The notes under the pieces were generated by a model. It did not search any database, was not told the DNA's origin, and was given only the letters and a program-made list of their open reading frames with translations. Positions 1-8,608 of a stretch of DNA of 59,570 nt are shown here, piece by piece (within the stretch, counting starts at the first letter, position 1; every line of letters begins with the position of its first letter). The stretch covers positions 1 through 59,570 of the forward strand of contig SHBC01000003.1 in the NCBI GenBank assembly GCA_004213025.1. Direction: 5' to 3'. This DNA comes from SAR116 cluster bacterium. Lineage in GTDB: Bacteria > Pseudomonadota > Alphaproteobacteria > Puniceispirillales > Puniceispirillaceae. Made by a program: the position numbers and the translations under genes.

Positions 1-21
1 GCACCCATCAAAGCGACTGGT

Positions 22-390
22 CTATTGAAGCGACTCGAAATACGCGATGATGTTGTCACGGTCCTTCTGCTTCCGCAGACCGGCGAAGGCCATCTTGCCA
101 CCCTTCAGATATTTCTTCGGGTTTTCCAGATAACCATCGAGGCTGGCCGCATCCCAGACGATGCCGCTTTCCTTCATTGCCTTTGAGTATTTCTTGAAGC
201 TTTCAACGCTTGCCGCCGGCCGGCCAATGATGCCGACAAGATGCGGACCGGTCTTGTTCTTTTCCTTGTCAACGACATGGCAGGCCTTGCACTTCTTGAA
301 GACCTTAAGGCCAGCCTCGATATCCCCTGCCTGCGCTGCGATGGGGGCTGACAGCATCACAATCAATGCGGCAATCACAAAACGCATCAT
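22..390 (-). CDS. class I c-type cytochrome, periplasmic
   Basis: A 122-residue soluble electron carrier of the cytochrome c2/c550 type. Residues 1-21 form a signal peptide with an AQA cleavage site, so the protein acts in the periplasm. The haem attachment motif CKACH is at residues 34-38, supplying two Cys and the proximal His. Met100, in a KGGKM stretch, is the likely distal ligand, followed by the usual C-terminal helix (NIIAYFESLQ). Length fits the family. The start has two consecutive ATGs with a GAAGGG ribosome site upstream. It is monocistronic here. Its redox partner cannot be told from the neighbours. Confidence 0.92.
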   Translation of the reverse strand: MMRFVIAALIVMLSAPIAAQAGDIEAGLKVFKKCKACHVVDKEKNKTGPHLVGIIGRPAASVESFKKYSKAMKESGIVWDAASLDGYLENPKKYLKGGKMAFAGLRKQKDRDNIIAYFESLQ

Positions 391-479
391 TTTATTCTAC
401 CCTTCGATTTCCTGGTCCACAGTTAGGCTTACATGACGCGCCTTGCCAGTGACACATGCCGAACTGTCACGGATTTACG

Positions 480-833
480 TCAGAATATCATGCAATGCTC
501 GATTTGCAGCCTTCCGTCGCGTTCAACGAACATGGCCTCGAGGACGAATTCATCCTCTGACCGGGTGAAGAACAAACGCCAGGTCGCCGCCACCGAATGT
601 TCCCGGCGAAACAGCGCCACGAACTCGCGCCGCGCGAAAACCCCAAGGCGCGCCTGATAGTCCGCGCATTGCCGGGCCAGATTCTCATCCGTGACAATGA
701 CCTTCAGTCGGTCGGTGAAATCCCTGACATGCTTGCCATGATCGATGTCCGCCGATCCTTCCAGCATGTTGTCGATCAACGGCTCGACAATCTCCAGGAT
801 TTCGGCATTACCCAGTGTTGCAAGGGCGATCAT
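480..833 (-). CDS. hypothetical protein, 117 residues
   Basis: No family is recognised. The product is small, acidic and soluble-looking, with no signal peptide or membrane segment. It has an alpha-helical N-terminus (ILEIVEPLIDNML) and a C-terminal half rich in hydrophobic/charged alternation (FVALFRREH, FVLEAMFVERDGRLQIEH), which reads like a beta-sheet of a small alpha+beta fold (SnoaL/NTF2-like would fit, but this is a guess). It is divergent from the MFS gene, so the two may share a roughly 115-bp promoter region. The open frame has the same codon style as its neighbours, supporting a real gene, but an overlapping frame exists on the other strand. Confidence 0.6.
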   Translation of the reverse strand: MIALATLGNAEILEIVEPLIDNMLEGSADIDHGKHVRDFTDRLKVIVTDENLARQCADYQARLGVFARREFVALFRREHSVAATWRLFFTRSEDEFVLEAMFVERDGRLQIEHCMIF

Positions 834-949
834 CTGTCCCGCCTTTCATCCGATACAGCTACCATAACCGCGCCGGCAGGAAAACATGCGACATGCGACA
901 TTGTCTTGCGGGCATCGTCTTTGGCTGCCGGCTGTGCTGTAATGGCAGA

Positions 950-2155
950 ATGAACCTTGTCGCTTTGAAGTCGCCGCCTTTCAGAAGCTATATCTTCAGT
1001 CTCCACATCGCCCTGAACGGTTTCTGGGCGCAGCGCGTCATTATCGGATGGCTGGCCTGGGTGCTGACCGGCTCACCAAGCTTTGTCGGGCTCGTGGCCT
1101 TTCTGAATTTCGTCCCGACCTTGTTTGTCAGCCCGCTGTTCGGCGTCATCGCCGACCGCATCGATGTGCGGCGCGGCAGCATCATCAGCTATTCCTGCGC
1201 CGGCATCGCCTCCGCCATCTTTGCCTGGATCTGTCTTGCCGATGCGCTGACGCCGCCACTTGTGGCTGGATTTTCATTGCTGACAGGGGTGATCTCCTCG
1301 GCCAATCACCCGATGCGCATGTCCTTGACACCGCGGCTGGCGCCGCCTGACCAGCTGTCTTCGGTGGTGGCGCTGACGGCGCTGAACTTCAACCTGTCGC
1401 GGCTGATTGGCCCAGCCGCCGGCGGCGCGCTGATTCACGCCATCGGCGCCCCGCACGCGCTGGTTCTGACCGCCGCCAGCTATGGCGTGCCGGTACTGGC
1501 CCTGTGGTTCATGCGGCCGCGCGACAGATCGCGCGATGCGGCGCCGGAACCCGGCAGCTATTTCGGTGAACTTCTGGACGGGTGGCACTACGCGCTGCAA
1601 CGCCGGCTGGTCAGATCGGCCATCATCTTTAGCGGCATTGGTGCGCTTGCCGGGCGCAGCGTCCTGGAAACCCTGCCGGTGCTGGCCAATGGCGTGTTCG
1701 AACGGGGGCCGGCGGGGCTGGGATTCATGACGGCGGCGGCCGGTGCTGGTGCGGCCGGTGCGGCGATCTTCAAGGCCGTGTCACAGGCACAGAAACCCGG
1801 CGTGTTCCAGCCTCATGTCCTGTCGATGGTGCTGCTGGTGCCGCTGCTTGTGGCCAGCCTCAGCCTGGTCGGCGGCTTTGCCACCGCGGTCGGTTTTGTG
1901 ATGCTTCTGGGCGGCAGTGTGACGCTGCTTGCGATATCGCTGCAATCGCTTGTCCAGATGGCCATCGATGATCATTTCCGCGGCCGCGTCATGGGGCTGT
2001 GGACCACCGTGTCGATTGGCAGTGGCGCGCTTGGTGCGGTGATCATGGGGGTGCTGATCGACCGCATCGGCGTTGCCCCGGCGCAGGCGACCATCGGCCT
2101 TGTCCTGACCGGGCTGAGCGCGGTGATCATCCTGCGCTTCCGGCAACGTGGCTGA
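950..2155 (+). CDS. MFS transporter, EntS-like (MFS_3) family
   Basis: Inner-membrane permease of the major facilitator superfamily, 401 residues with about 12 hydrophobic segments. The first (FSLHIALNGFWAQRVIIGWLAW) is followed by the loop motif GVIADRIDVRR, which matches the MFS motif A position between helices 2 and 3; the equivalent second-half loop is seen around GVLIDRIG. The overall pattern resembles the enterobactin-exporter-like group, so efflux of a small compound is likely, but the substrate is unknown. The frame is open further upstream to 815, but that extension is Cys/Arg-rich and unlike the family; the ATG at 950 begins just before the first helix. It converges with the gene at 2174. 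Confidence 0.85.
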   Translation: MNLVALKSPPFRSYIFSLHIALNGFWAQRVIIGWLAWVLTGSPSFVGLVAFLNFVPTLFVSPLFGVIADRIDVRRGSIISYSCAGIASAIFAWICLADALTPPLVAGFSLLTGVISSANHPMRMSLTPRLAPPDQLSSVVALTALNFNLSRLIGPAAGGALIHAIGAPHALVLTAASYGVPVLALWFMRPRDRSRDAAPEPGSYFGELLDGWHYALQRRLVRSAIIFSGIGALAGRSVLETLPVLANGVFERGPAGLGFMTAAAGAGAAGAAIFKAVSQAQKPGVFQPHVLSMVLLVPLLVASLSLVGGFATAVGFVMLLGGSVTLLAISLQSLVQMAIDDHFRGRVMGLWTTVSIGSGALGAVIMGVLIDRIGVAPAQATIGLVLTGLSAVIILRFRQRG

Positions 2156-2173
2156 CAGCAAGGCGCGGCCGGA

Positions 2174-2911
2174 TCAGTCGCGATTTTCCATCATCCCGAG
2201 ATAGACCGTCTGGACACAATCCTCGCCCAACAGCGGGTTGAAGAAGGTCACTTCCTCGGCGCTGGCGGCGGCGAAATGCGCGCCGAGCCGCGACAGGAAT
2301 GCCTCATCAGGCGGGTCGTTCGACCACAGGGCGAAAATCCCCTGTCCGGTCAGATGACGCGTGAGACTCGCCAGCCCGTCATCACTGTAAAGCGCGGCAT
2401 GCGACGGGTTGAGGTGAAAGTCCGGGCTGTGATCGATATCAAGGAAGATGCCGTCGAAGCGTCGCCCGGGCTGGCCGACATCAAACCCGGCATCGCTAAG
2501 CGCAAGGGCGAAGAAATCACCCTCGATGAAGTGGCAACGGCGGCTCTCGGCAAGCTTCGCGCCAAGCGGCAGGATACCGGCCTTGTGCCATTCGATGATC
2601 GGCGCCAGAAACTCGACCACCGTCAGCGATCGCACATGATCATACGCCAGCACGGCATCGGCCGTATATCCAAGCCCCAGCCCGCCAACCAGTATGTCGG
2701 GCGATATGTCGGGCGCCGCCGCCATCATGCGGCCCATCGGAAGTTTCGCCAGCGCGATCTCGGAGGCGGTGAACATGTCCGACATCAGATGCTCGTCATT
2801 CAGGATGACCTCGACAACATCGCGGTCCAGCGCCAGAACACGGCGGCGGCGCAGGATCAGCTCGCCAAGCTGCGTCTGCCGGTAATCCAGCTCTTCAAAA
2901 AATTGTGACAT
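2174..2911 (-). CDS. spermidine synthase-like / SAM-fold protein
   Basis: A 245-residue protein with a class I methyltransferase (Rossmann) fold of the spermine/spermidine synthase type. The motif GGLGLGYTADAVL near residue 75 corresponds to the nucleotide-binding motif I, followed by an acidic strand end (VVEFL) and a later FDGIFLDIDHSPD segment, equivalent to the aspartate-bearing active-site strand. The start at 2911 is chosen over upstream Mets because a GCAGGACC ribosome site sits about 7 nt before it. True polyamine synthesis is not certain, because many such proteins in proteobacteria have no assigned substrate. It is divergent from the acyltransferase at 3027. Confidence 0.75.
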   Translation of the reverse strand: MSQFFEELDYRQTQLGELILRRRRVLALDRDVVEVILNDEHLMSDMFTASEIALAKLPMGRMMAAAPDISPDILVGGLGLGYTADAVLAYDHVRSLTVVEFLAPIIEWHKAGILPLGAKLAESRRCHFIEGDFFALALSDAGFDVGQPGRRFDGIFLDIDHSPDFHLNPSHAALYSDDGLASLTRHLTGQGIFALWSNDPPDEAFLSRLGAHFAAASAEEVTFFNPLLGEDCVQTVYLGMMENRD

Positions 2912-3026
2912 GAAGGTCCTGCCGTGAAGTCCAGCTTCAGCATTTACCACATCGCAGGATAGCGTGACAGAATTGCCGGGCAGGATTGTCATATAAATGT
3001 AGGAATACTGGATTATTGGTGTCTGC

Positions 3027-3929
3027 ATGGAGTTGCATTCACAGACCATCCTGCGCAGCCTGATCGAGGAACGTGCGCCCTGGTTCTTCAGCCACAGCCC
3101 CGGCCCGGCAATGGCGCGGGCGATCCTGCGTCCGCTTCTCAGCTATGACCGGACACTGGCCACACTCGAACGGCTGAGACCGCTTGATGGCGAGGAGATT
3201 TTCTCGGTCATGGGCCGGCAGCTTGCACAGCATGTCCATACGCATAATCTGCGCAAGCTTCCCGCCAGCGGGCCGTGCCTCATCGTGTGCAACCACCCCA
3301 CCGGTATCGCTGACGGGATCATTCTTCACGAGGCGCTCGCGCAGGTGCGCCCGGATATGTATTTTTTCGCCAACCGGGATGTTCTGAGGGTCTTTCCGCA
3401 GCTTGACAGCAAGATCGCCCCGGTTGAATGGCGCCCCGAAAAACGGTCGCATCAGAGCATGCGCGAGGTCATGGAATTCGTCAGGAAGGCGGTGGCGGCA
3501 GAACGTGTCGGGATCATCTTCCCGTCCGGCAGATTGGCCAAGCGACGCGGCTTCACGCTTCATGAACGCCCCTGGATGGCCTCGGCGGCGATGCTTGCAA
3601 GACGATTCCACCTTCCGGTTGTCCCGGTCAACATCGCGGCGCGCAACTCGGCGCTGTTCTATCTTCTCGATCTGATCCACCCGACGCTTCGCGACATCAC
3701 CCTGTTTCACGAGACACTCAACAAGGACAGGTTCAGATTCGACATCACCATTGGTGATGCGATCCCGGCAGACAGCCACACCGCAAATTCCGCTGATGCC
3801 ATAGCGCAGCTCAAGACGGCCTGTGAAAGCCTCGCACCGCGGATGACGGGATCGACCGCCCCGACGCTGACCCCGCCCTGGGGGCTCGGGCTCGGCAACT
3901 CACGCAAAGTCCGGCCATTGGGAAGATAA
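3027..3929 (+). CDS. LPLAT-family acyltransferase (first of tandem pair)
   Basis: A 300-residue member of the lysophospholipid acyltransferase superfamily, expected to transfer a fatty acyl group onto a lyso-lipid or an acceptor at the inner membrane. The catalytic block reads NHPTGIADG near residues 89-97, giving His-x5-Asp rather than the canonical His-x4-Asp; this spacing is a subfamily trait shared with the next gene. A second conserved block, FPSGRLAKR near residue 172, matches the substrate-phosphate-binding motif. There is no obvious long transmembrane helix. It lies 5 nt upstream of a second, diverged acyltransferase, so the two are almost certainly co-transcribed and may act on the same lipid. 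Confidence 0.82.
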   Translation: MELHSQTILRSLIEERAPWFFSHSPGPAMARAILRPLLSYDRTLATLERLRPLDGEEIFSVMGRQLAQHVHTHNLRKLPASGPCLIVCNHPTGIADGIILHEALAQVRPDMYFFANRDVLRVFPQLDSKIAPVEWRPEKRSHQSMREVMEFVRKAVAAERVGIIFPSGRLAKRRGFTLHERPWMASAAMLARRFHLPVVPVNIAARNSALFYLLDLIHPTLRDITLFHETLNKDRFRFDITIGDAIPADSHTANSADAIAQLKTACESLAPRMTGSTAPTLTPPWGLGLGNSRKVRPLGR

Positions 3930-3934
3930 TCATC

Positions 3935-4783
3935 ATGACAGGCCAGAACACGATCACCTATGCCACCGAGACAGATGGTCCGTTGCGGCGCCGTCTGATC
4001 AAGCTTATCGAACATGTGTCGGGACAGCCCAAGCTCGACAGGCTGTATCAGACCTATCGCCAGGAAAGCCGTGCCACAGATAATATCTGGGCGGAAGCCA
4101 TTGAACGGTTGGGGATCAGGCTGACGCTGAAAAGCGGGGATTGTGACGGCATCCCGAAGGAAGGCCCGCTTGTCATCGTCTCCAACCATCCCTTCGGTGT
4201 TCTTGACGGGCTTGGCCTGTGCTATCTGGCGTCGCTTGTCCGCGATGATTTCAAATTCATGGCGCATGCCACCTTCAGGAATGTGCCGGAAATCGATCCT
4301 TACCTGCTGCCGATTACCTTTGACGGTGCCTCATCCGCGGTGCGCGAGAACATCGTGGTGCGCAAGGAAGCGCTGGCGCATGTGCAGGCTGGCGGCGCCA
4401 TCATCATCTTTCCGGCCGGCCGGGTGGCCACCGCGCGCTATGTGTTCGACCGCGCGATTGATGCCGAATGGAAGCTGTTCTGCGGCTCGTTGATCCAGCG
4501 CTGTCAGGCCACCGTGTTGCCGGTCTTCTTCGAGGGGCAGAACAGCTGGAAATTCCATCTTGGCAGTCAGCTCGGCGAGCTGGTGCGCGAGGGGTTGCTG
4601 CTTCATGAGATCACGCGGCGGATGAACACCCAGCTTGCCGCGCATATCGGCGAGGCGCTTGACTGGACACAGCTTAGTGAATTCACCGACAAGTTCGAGC
4701 TTCTCGGCTTTCTGCGGCGCGAGGTCTACCGGCTTGGCGGCTTTCTCGATCTGCCGACGGTGGCGCGCTCTGACCCGGCCTAG
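3935..4783 (+). CDS. LPLAT-family acyltransferase (second of tandem pair)
   Basis: A 282-residue lysophospholipid-acyltransferase-like protein. Catalytic block NHPFGVLDG lies near residues 85-93 (again His-x5-Asp) and FPAGRVATAR near residue 157 is the phosphate-binding block. It resembles hemolysin-like/ornithine-lipid acyltransferases in general layout, but the acceptor cannot be read from sequence. It follows the preceding acyltransferase by 5 nt. Its stop codon is shared with the convergent dehydrogenase: the palindrome CTAG at 4780-4783 supplies TAG on both strands. Confidence 0.82.
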   Translation: MTGQNTITYATETDGPLRRRLIKLIEHVSGQPKLDRLYQTYRQESRATDNIWAEAIERLGIRLTLKSGDCDGIPKEGPLVIVSNHPFGVLDGLGLCYLASLVRDDFKFMAHATFRNVPEIDPYLLPITFDGASSAVRENIVVRKEALAHVQAGGAIIIFPAGRVATARYVFDRAIDAEWKLFCGSLIQRCQATVLPVFFEGQNSWKFHLGSQLGELVREGLLLHEITRRMNTQLAAHIGEALDWTQLSEFTDKFELLGFLRREVYRLGGFLDLPTVARSDPA

Positions 4784-5535
4784 ATCGAACCTGCCTCGAC
4801 CATATAGTTGTTCGAGCTGCACATGGCCGCATCATCCGAGGCCAGGAACAGGACCATCCGCGCGACATAGACCGGATCGATCAGATCGGGAAGACATTGC
4901 CGCTCGCGGTGACTGGCAAGCGCTTCCGGCGTTGCCCACATCTCTTTCTGGCGTTCGGTCATGATCCAGCCCGGCACGACGGTGTTGACGCGGATGCGGT
5001 GCCTGCCAAGGTCGCGTGCCATCGTGCGGGTCAGGCCGTGAACCGCCGCTTTTGCCGTTGTATAGGCGGGAAAGCCACCCTGATTCTCCCACCAGGAATT
5101 CGACCCGATATTGATGATCGACCCGCCGCTGGCCCCGATCATGTCCGGCGCGACATCCTGAATGGCAAAAAACATATGACGCAAATTGGTCGCCATCCGT
5201 TCATCCCAGAATTCGACGCTGACATCCTGCCAGTCATGCCGGTCATCGCGCGCCGCATTGTTGACCAGCGTGGTGAAGGGGCCAAGGCGGTCGCGCAGCG
5301 CGGCAAGCCCGGCCTTCATCGCCGCGATGTCACGAAGGTCGCAGATCTCGTAATCAACAGTGCCATCAGTGTCTGCCTGCAGTGCAGCACTGGCATCGCC
5401 GTCAATGTCCAGGAAACCGACCTTTGCCCCCTGACCGGCAAAGGCCCGCACGATATCGGCGCCGATCCCGGAGGCGCCGCCGGTGATGATCACGGCCTTG
5501 TCGGCCAGGCTTGGATAATGGGCAAATTGTGTCAC
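4780..5535 (-). CDS. SDR-family sugar 1-dehydrogenase (xylose/arabinose type)
   Basis: Short-chain dehydrogenase of 251 residues, likely NAD(P)-dependent oxidation of an aldose to its lactone in the cytoplasm. The cofactor motif TGGASGIG and NNAA are present, the active site is formed by a Ser in the NIGSNSWW stretch and YTTAK (Tyr-x3-Lys). The C-terminal half (VVPGWIMTERQ..., LFLASDDAAMCSSNNYMVEAG) resembles Caulobacter-type D-xylose and related L-arabinose dehydrogenases. The divergent neighbour is an SMP-30-type lactonase, the next enzyme in such non-phosphorylating routes. I place the start at the GTG at 5535, preceded by GGAAAG; an ATG at 5586 in frame lacks a ribosome site. Substrate remains an inference. 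Confidence 0.82.
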   Translation of the reverse strand: MTQFAHYPSLADKAVIITGGASGIGADIVRAFAGQGAKVGFLDIDGDASAALQADTDGTVDYEICDLRDIAAMKAGLAALRDRLGPFTTLVNNAARDDRHDWQDVSVEFWDERMATNLRHMFFAIQDVAPDMIGASGGSIINIGSNSWWENQGGFPAYTTAKAAVHGLTRTMARDLGRHRIRVNTVVPGWIMTERQKEMWATPEALASHRERQCLPDLIDPVYVARMVLFLASDDAAMCSSNNYMVEAGSI

Positions 5536-5726
5536 TGTTTCGCTTTCCACGCTGGTTTGTCGTCCCGGACCGGTGCCTCCGGCCATTCTATTCAGTCAGG
5601 CCCTCCGTTCATGCCATCACCGGCGCCGCGCCACAAGATGCTGTTGTCGATATTGCATTGCCCTTCACGACAAGAAGACGGACACTCGTCACATTGGACC
5701 GTCAGCGCGGCGAAAGGCAGGTTATC

Positions 5727-6659
5727 ATGTTCGGTGTTATCGAGGGTACCGGGGTCGAGATCATCAGGCCGGAATTCACCGCGCGCACGCTTGGCCATGC
5801 CCATGTCGAAAGGCTGTGGACCGGCGGGCGCTGGTGCGAGGGGCCGGCCTGGTTCGCCGCCGGCCGCTATCTTGTCTGGTCCGACATCCCGAACAACCGG
5901 ATGATGCGGTTTGACGATACCGATGGTTCGGTGTCGGTCTTTCGCCAGCCATCGCAGAATTCGAATGGCAACAGCATCGACAGGCAGGGACGTCTTGTCA
6001 CCTGCGAACATCTGGCAAGGCGGGTCACCAGAACCGGGCATGACGGGTCGGTCACGGTGATTGCCGACAGCTTCGAAGGCCGGCTATTCAACTCGCCGAA
6101 TGATGTGGTTGTGCGGTCCGACGGGTCGATATGGTTCACCGACCCGCCCTATGGAATCCTGATGGATTATGAAGGCCGGCGGGCCGATAGCGAGATCGGC
6201 GCCTGTCATGTCTATCGCTGGGATCCGGATACGCATCAGGTCAGTGCGGTGGCAACCGACTATGTGAAGCCGAACGGGCTGGCCTTCTCGCCGGACGAAA
6301 CGACGCTCTACATCGCCGATACCGGCCGCTCACACGACCCTGACGGGCCGGCGCATATCCGTCGCCACACCGTCTCGGATGATGGCAGGACGCTGTCCGG
6401 CGGCGAGCTGTTCGCCGATTGCAGCAACGGCCTGTTCGACGGGTTCAGGGTGGATTGCGACGGTTATCTGTGGTGTTCGGCCGGTGACGGTGTGCATTGC
6501 CTGAGCCCGGACGGTAATCTGGTCGGCAAGATCCATATTCCCGAAACGGTGGCCAATGTCTGTTTCGGTGGGCCGAAGCTGAACCGCCTCTTCATCACCG
6601 CGACGACATCGCTCTATGCGGTGTTCCTCAATACCAACGGGCTCAACCAGGTGCGGTGA
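5727..6659 (+). CDS. SMP-30/gluconolactonase family sugar lactonase
   Basis: A 310-residue six-bladed beta-propeller hydrolase of the SMP-30/gluconolactonase/LRE family. Metal-site residues are visible as Glu in CEGPAWF, Asn in NSPNDVVV with the following WFTDPPYG, and Asp in IADTGR. It would hydrolyse an aldonolactone to the aldonic acid, fitting the divergent SDR sugar dehydrogenase. The frame runs upstream to 5511, but the ATG at 5727 has an AAAGGCAGG ribosome site 6 nt before it and gives the normal family length. It ends 1 nt from the convergent oxidase. No sugar-acid dehydratase is found nearby, so the rest of the route is elsewhere. Confidence 0.88.
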   Translation: MFGVIEGTGVEIIRPEFTARTLGHAHVERLWTGGRWCEGPAWFAAGRYLVWSDIPNNRMMRFDDTDGSVSVFRQPSQNSNGNSIDRQGRLVTCEHLARRVTRTGHDGSVTVIADSFEGRLFNSPNDVVVRSDGSIWFTDPPYGILMDYEGRRADSEIGACHVYRWDPDTHQVSAVATDYVKPNGLAFSPDETTLYIADTGRSHDPDGPAHIRRHTVSDDGRTLSGGELFADCSNGLFDGFRVDCDGYLWCSAGDGVHCLSPDGNLVGKIHIPETVANVCFGGPKLNRLFITATTSLYAVFLNTNGLNQVR

Positions 6660-7811
6660 TTATCCGGCGGCATGCTGGACTTGAAGGCGCGCCGGTGCCA
6701 GCATATCAGCGCTCACGCCTGCGGCCGCGATATCGGATGGCAGCGCTGCGCCCTGTGCGAGGTTGGCGGCCAGCCGCGCCAGCGCCGGGCTTGTCTGGAT
6801 GCCATAGCCGCCCTGCCCGGCAAGCCAGAAAAAGCCCTCCGCCACATCCGAGAACCCCGCCACCGGAGTCTTGTCGGCAACAAAGCTGCGAAGTCCGGCC
6901 CATTTCGACTGCGGACGGCTGACCGGAATGTCGAAGGCGCGTTCGATGCGGTCAAGACAGATCGCGATATCCATCTCCTCCGGCTGAACATCGCAGGGCG
7001 GCATCGGGTCCTCATTCGCCGGCGAGACAAGAAACTGGCCCCCGTCCGGCTTCAGATAGAAGGCTTCATCCATGTCGATGGTCATCGGCAGGCTGTCGAC
7101 ATCAATGCCCGAAGGCGCGGCGATCATCAGCGCCGTGCGCCGCTTTGGCACCAGGCCGATCGGCTCGGCGCCGGCCATCCGGCCAACCTCCTCGGCCCAG
7201 GCGCCGGCCGCGTTAATGATCACCGGGGCGCGGAATTCCGCATCACCGGCGCTGACGTACCAGATACCAGACGCGCGGCGCGGCGCTGTTACCGGCCGGC
7301 CTGTCACCAGCTTACCGCCACGCGATTTCATGCGCCGCAGAAACCCGCGATGCAGCGCGTTGACGTCAATCTCGCTTCCCGAACTGTCGATCACGCCATG
7401 CGTGGCATAGCCGGAACGAAGAAGCGGCTGGATGGCGGCAAGCCTGTCACCCTCAACCGACTGCAAGGCAGCGTTATCACCGGCATCCGCGATAAAATCC
7501 GCTGTCGCGCCCCGCTGATCCTCGCGCGCGATCATCAGAATGTCGCGCCGGTGCAGCAGCGGTGTTTCGGTAAAGCCGTCCGGCGGGTTGTGAAAGAACG
7601 GCCCGGCGGCACGGGTCAGCGCACGGATGGCGGGCGGCCCATAGGCCGGCACATACATCGCCGCCGACCTGCCGGTCGCATGGTAGCCCGGCTGGCTTTC
7701 AGCCTCAAGAAGCAGAACCTTCGCCGTCATCGACAGCTCCGCCGCCACCGAGGCCCCGGCAATGCCGGCCCCGATCACGATGAAATCGATATCCGCCCCG
7801 TCACCCGACAT
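6660..7811 (-). CDS. FAD-dependent amine/amino-acid oxidoreductase (DAO family)
   Basis: A 383-residue flavoprotein of the D-amino-acid oxidase/glycine oxidase fold. The N-terminal dinucleotide motif FIVIGAGIAGAS starts near residue 10, followed by LLEAESQPGYHATGRSAA, which binds the adenine ribose and flavin. The C-terminal FAD-binding end reads WLAGQGGYGIQTSPALARLAA. It would oxidise a C-N bond in an amino acid or cyclic amine. The gene follows the AA_synth gene with a TAAATG junction (stop at 7812-7814, start at 7811) and has no own ribosome site, so translation is probably coupled. The operon is divergent from preT-preA, which suggests a role around pyrimidine-derived or related N-compounds, though this is inference. 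Confidence 0.82.
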   Translation of the reverse strand: MSGDGADIDFIVIGAGIAGASVAAELSMTAKVLLLEAESQPGYHATGRSAAMYVPAYGPPAIRALTRAAGPFFHNPPDGFTETPLLHRRDILMIAREDQRGATADFIADAGDNAALQSVEGDRLAAIQPLLRSGYATHGVIDSSGSEIDVNALHRGFLRRMKSRGGKLVTGRPVTAPRRASGIWYVSAGDAEFRAPVIINAAGAWAEEVGRMAGAEPIGLVPKRRTALMIAAPSGIDVDSLPMTIDMDEAFYLKPDGGQFLVSPANEDPMPPCDVQPEEMDIAICLDRIERAFDIPVSRPQSKWAGLRSFVADKTPVAGFSDVAEGFFWLAGQGGYGIQTSPALARLAANLAQGAALPSDIAAAGVSADMLAPARLQVQHAAG

Positions 7812-8369
7812 TTAAGCGTCGGGCTTGGTGCGCTTGCGCGGCCGGCCACCGATGCCAAGCGCGAGAATGACCACGATCTCATCCGGATGCGGCGCATCGC
7901 CGATGCTGATCTCGGCGGCGTCCATATGATCAAAATCCCAGATGCTGCGCTTGCTTGTCAGCGGCACGGCAAGGCTGGCACCGGGGCCGGCCAGCTTCTT
8001 GGTCGAGGGAATGATCTCTGTAGCCTCGCCAAGCGCACCGCGAACCGGCGCCCCGAAGCGCGGATGAATCAGCGCGGCGGCATGTTCGATCTCGCCATTG
8101 ATGCCGATGATCGCACCCTTGCCATAGGAATCGACATCATCCGGCGCGGCATCAAGCGCGTCCAGCCCGCGCGCCACCAGCGCCGCCGAAATCGCCGCAC
8201 CAACATCCTTCAGAACCTCAAGATCGCCATCGGCTTGGCCAGCCAACGGATTGGGGATCACCGCCGCGACGATGCATTTCCGGCTTGGCCCGGGCGCCGC
8301 CGCGCCGGCCTCGCTATAGATGTCCTCGACCGTCGCCACCAGTTTGCGGATTTCAAGCTTTGCGTTCAT
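7812..8369 (-). CDS. amino acid synthesis (AA_synth, PF06684-like) family protein, copy 1
   Basis: A 185-residue protein of the family labelled amino acid synthesis, whose biochemical role I do not know to be established. Family-type blocks visible are an N-terminal AAVIPNPLAG, then YGKGAIIG, GEIEHAAALIHPRFG, IIPSTKKLAGPG, and a C-terminal DAPHPDEIVVILAL with GGRP. It is translationally linked to the downstream FAD oxidoreductase and divergent from preT. A second, diverged family member lies at 27498-28079 in the molybdenum-hydroxylase operon, so the window carries two paralogues in two N-heterocycle contexts. Confidence 0.8.
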   Translation of the reverse strand: MNAKLEIRKLVATVEDIYSEAGAAAPGPSRKCIVAAVIPNPLAGQADGDLEVLKDVGAAISAALVARGLDALDAAPDDVDSYGKGAIIGINGEIEHAAALIHPRFGAPVRGALGEATEIIPSTKKLAGPGASLAVPLTSKRSIWDFDHMDAAEISIGDAPHPDEIVVILALGIGGRPRKRTKPDA

Positions 8370-8469
8370 CTCACCCAGTCTCCCTTCATATGACAGAACA
8401 ACCCTGCCACATCGCTGGCCACCGGCGAAAGCGGCTTTCGCAGCCTCTTTTCCTGGCCAGATGGCAAAA

Positions 8470-8487
8470 TTTTATCATTTGGTAAAA
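8470..8487. promoter_or_regulatory. RutR-box-like palindrome upstream of preT
   Basis: The sequence TTTTATCATTTGGTAAAA is an inverted repeat with one mismatch (arms TTTTATCA and TGGTAAAA around TT). It resembles the E. coli RutR consensus TTGACCA-N2-TGGTCAA in 11 of 14 arm positions over the 16-bp core at 8471-8486. A RutR-type TetR gene is encoded 3.5 kb downstream, with a second box of the same kind in its own promoter region. It lies in the 8370-8608 region between two divergent operons and could control both. Confidence 0.6.
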
Positions 8488-8608
8488 AATAATGGACAAA
8501 GCGCAATTATCCGGCAATCTTTTGATGTGGCCTTGGTTTATGGCGGACACCAACACACGCGCCATGCGCCGCGGCCTGAGACAAGGTTTGCTGCGAGTGG
8601 AGACGAAA

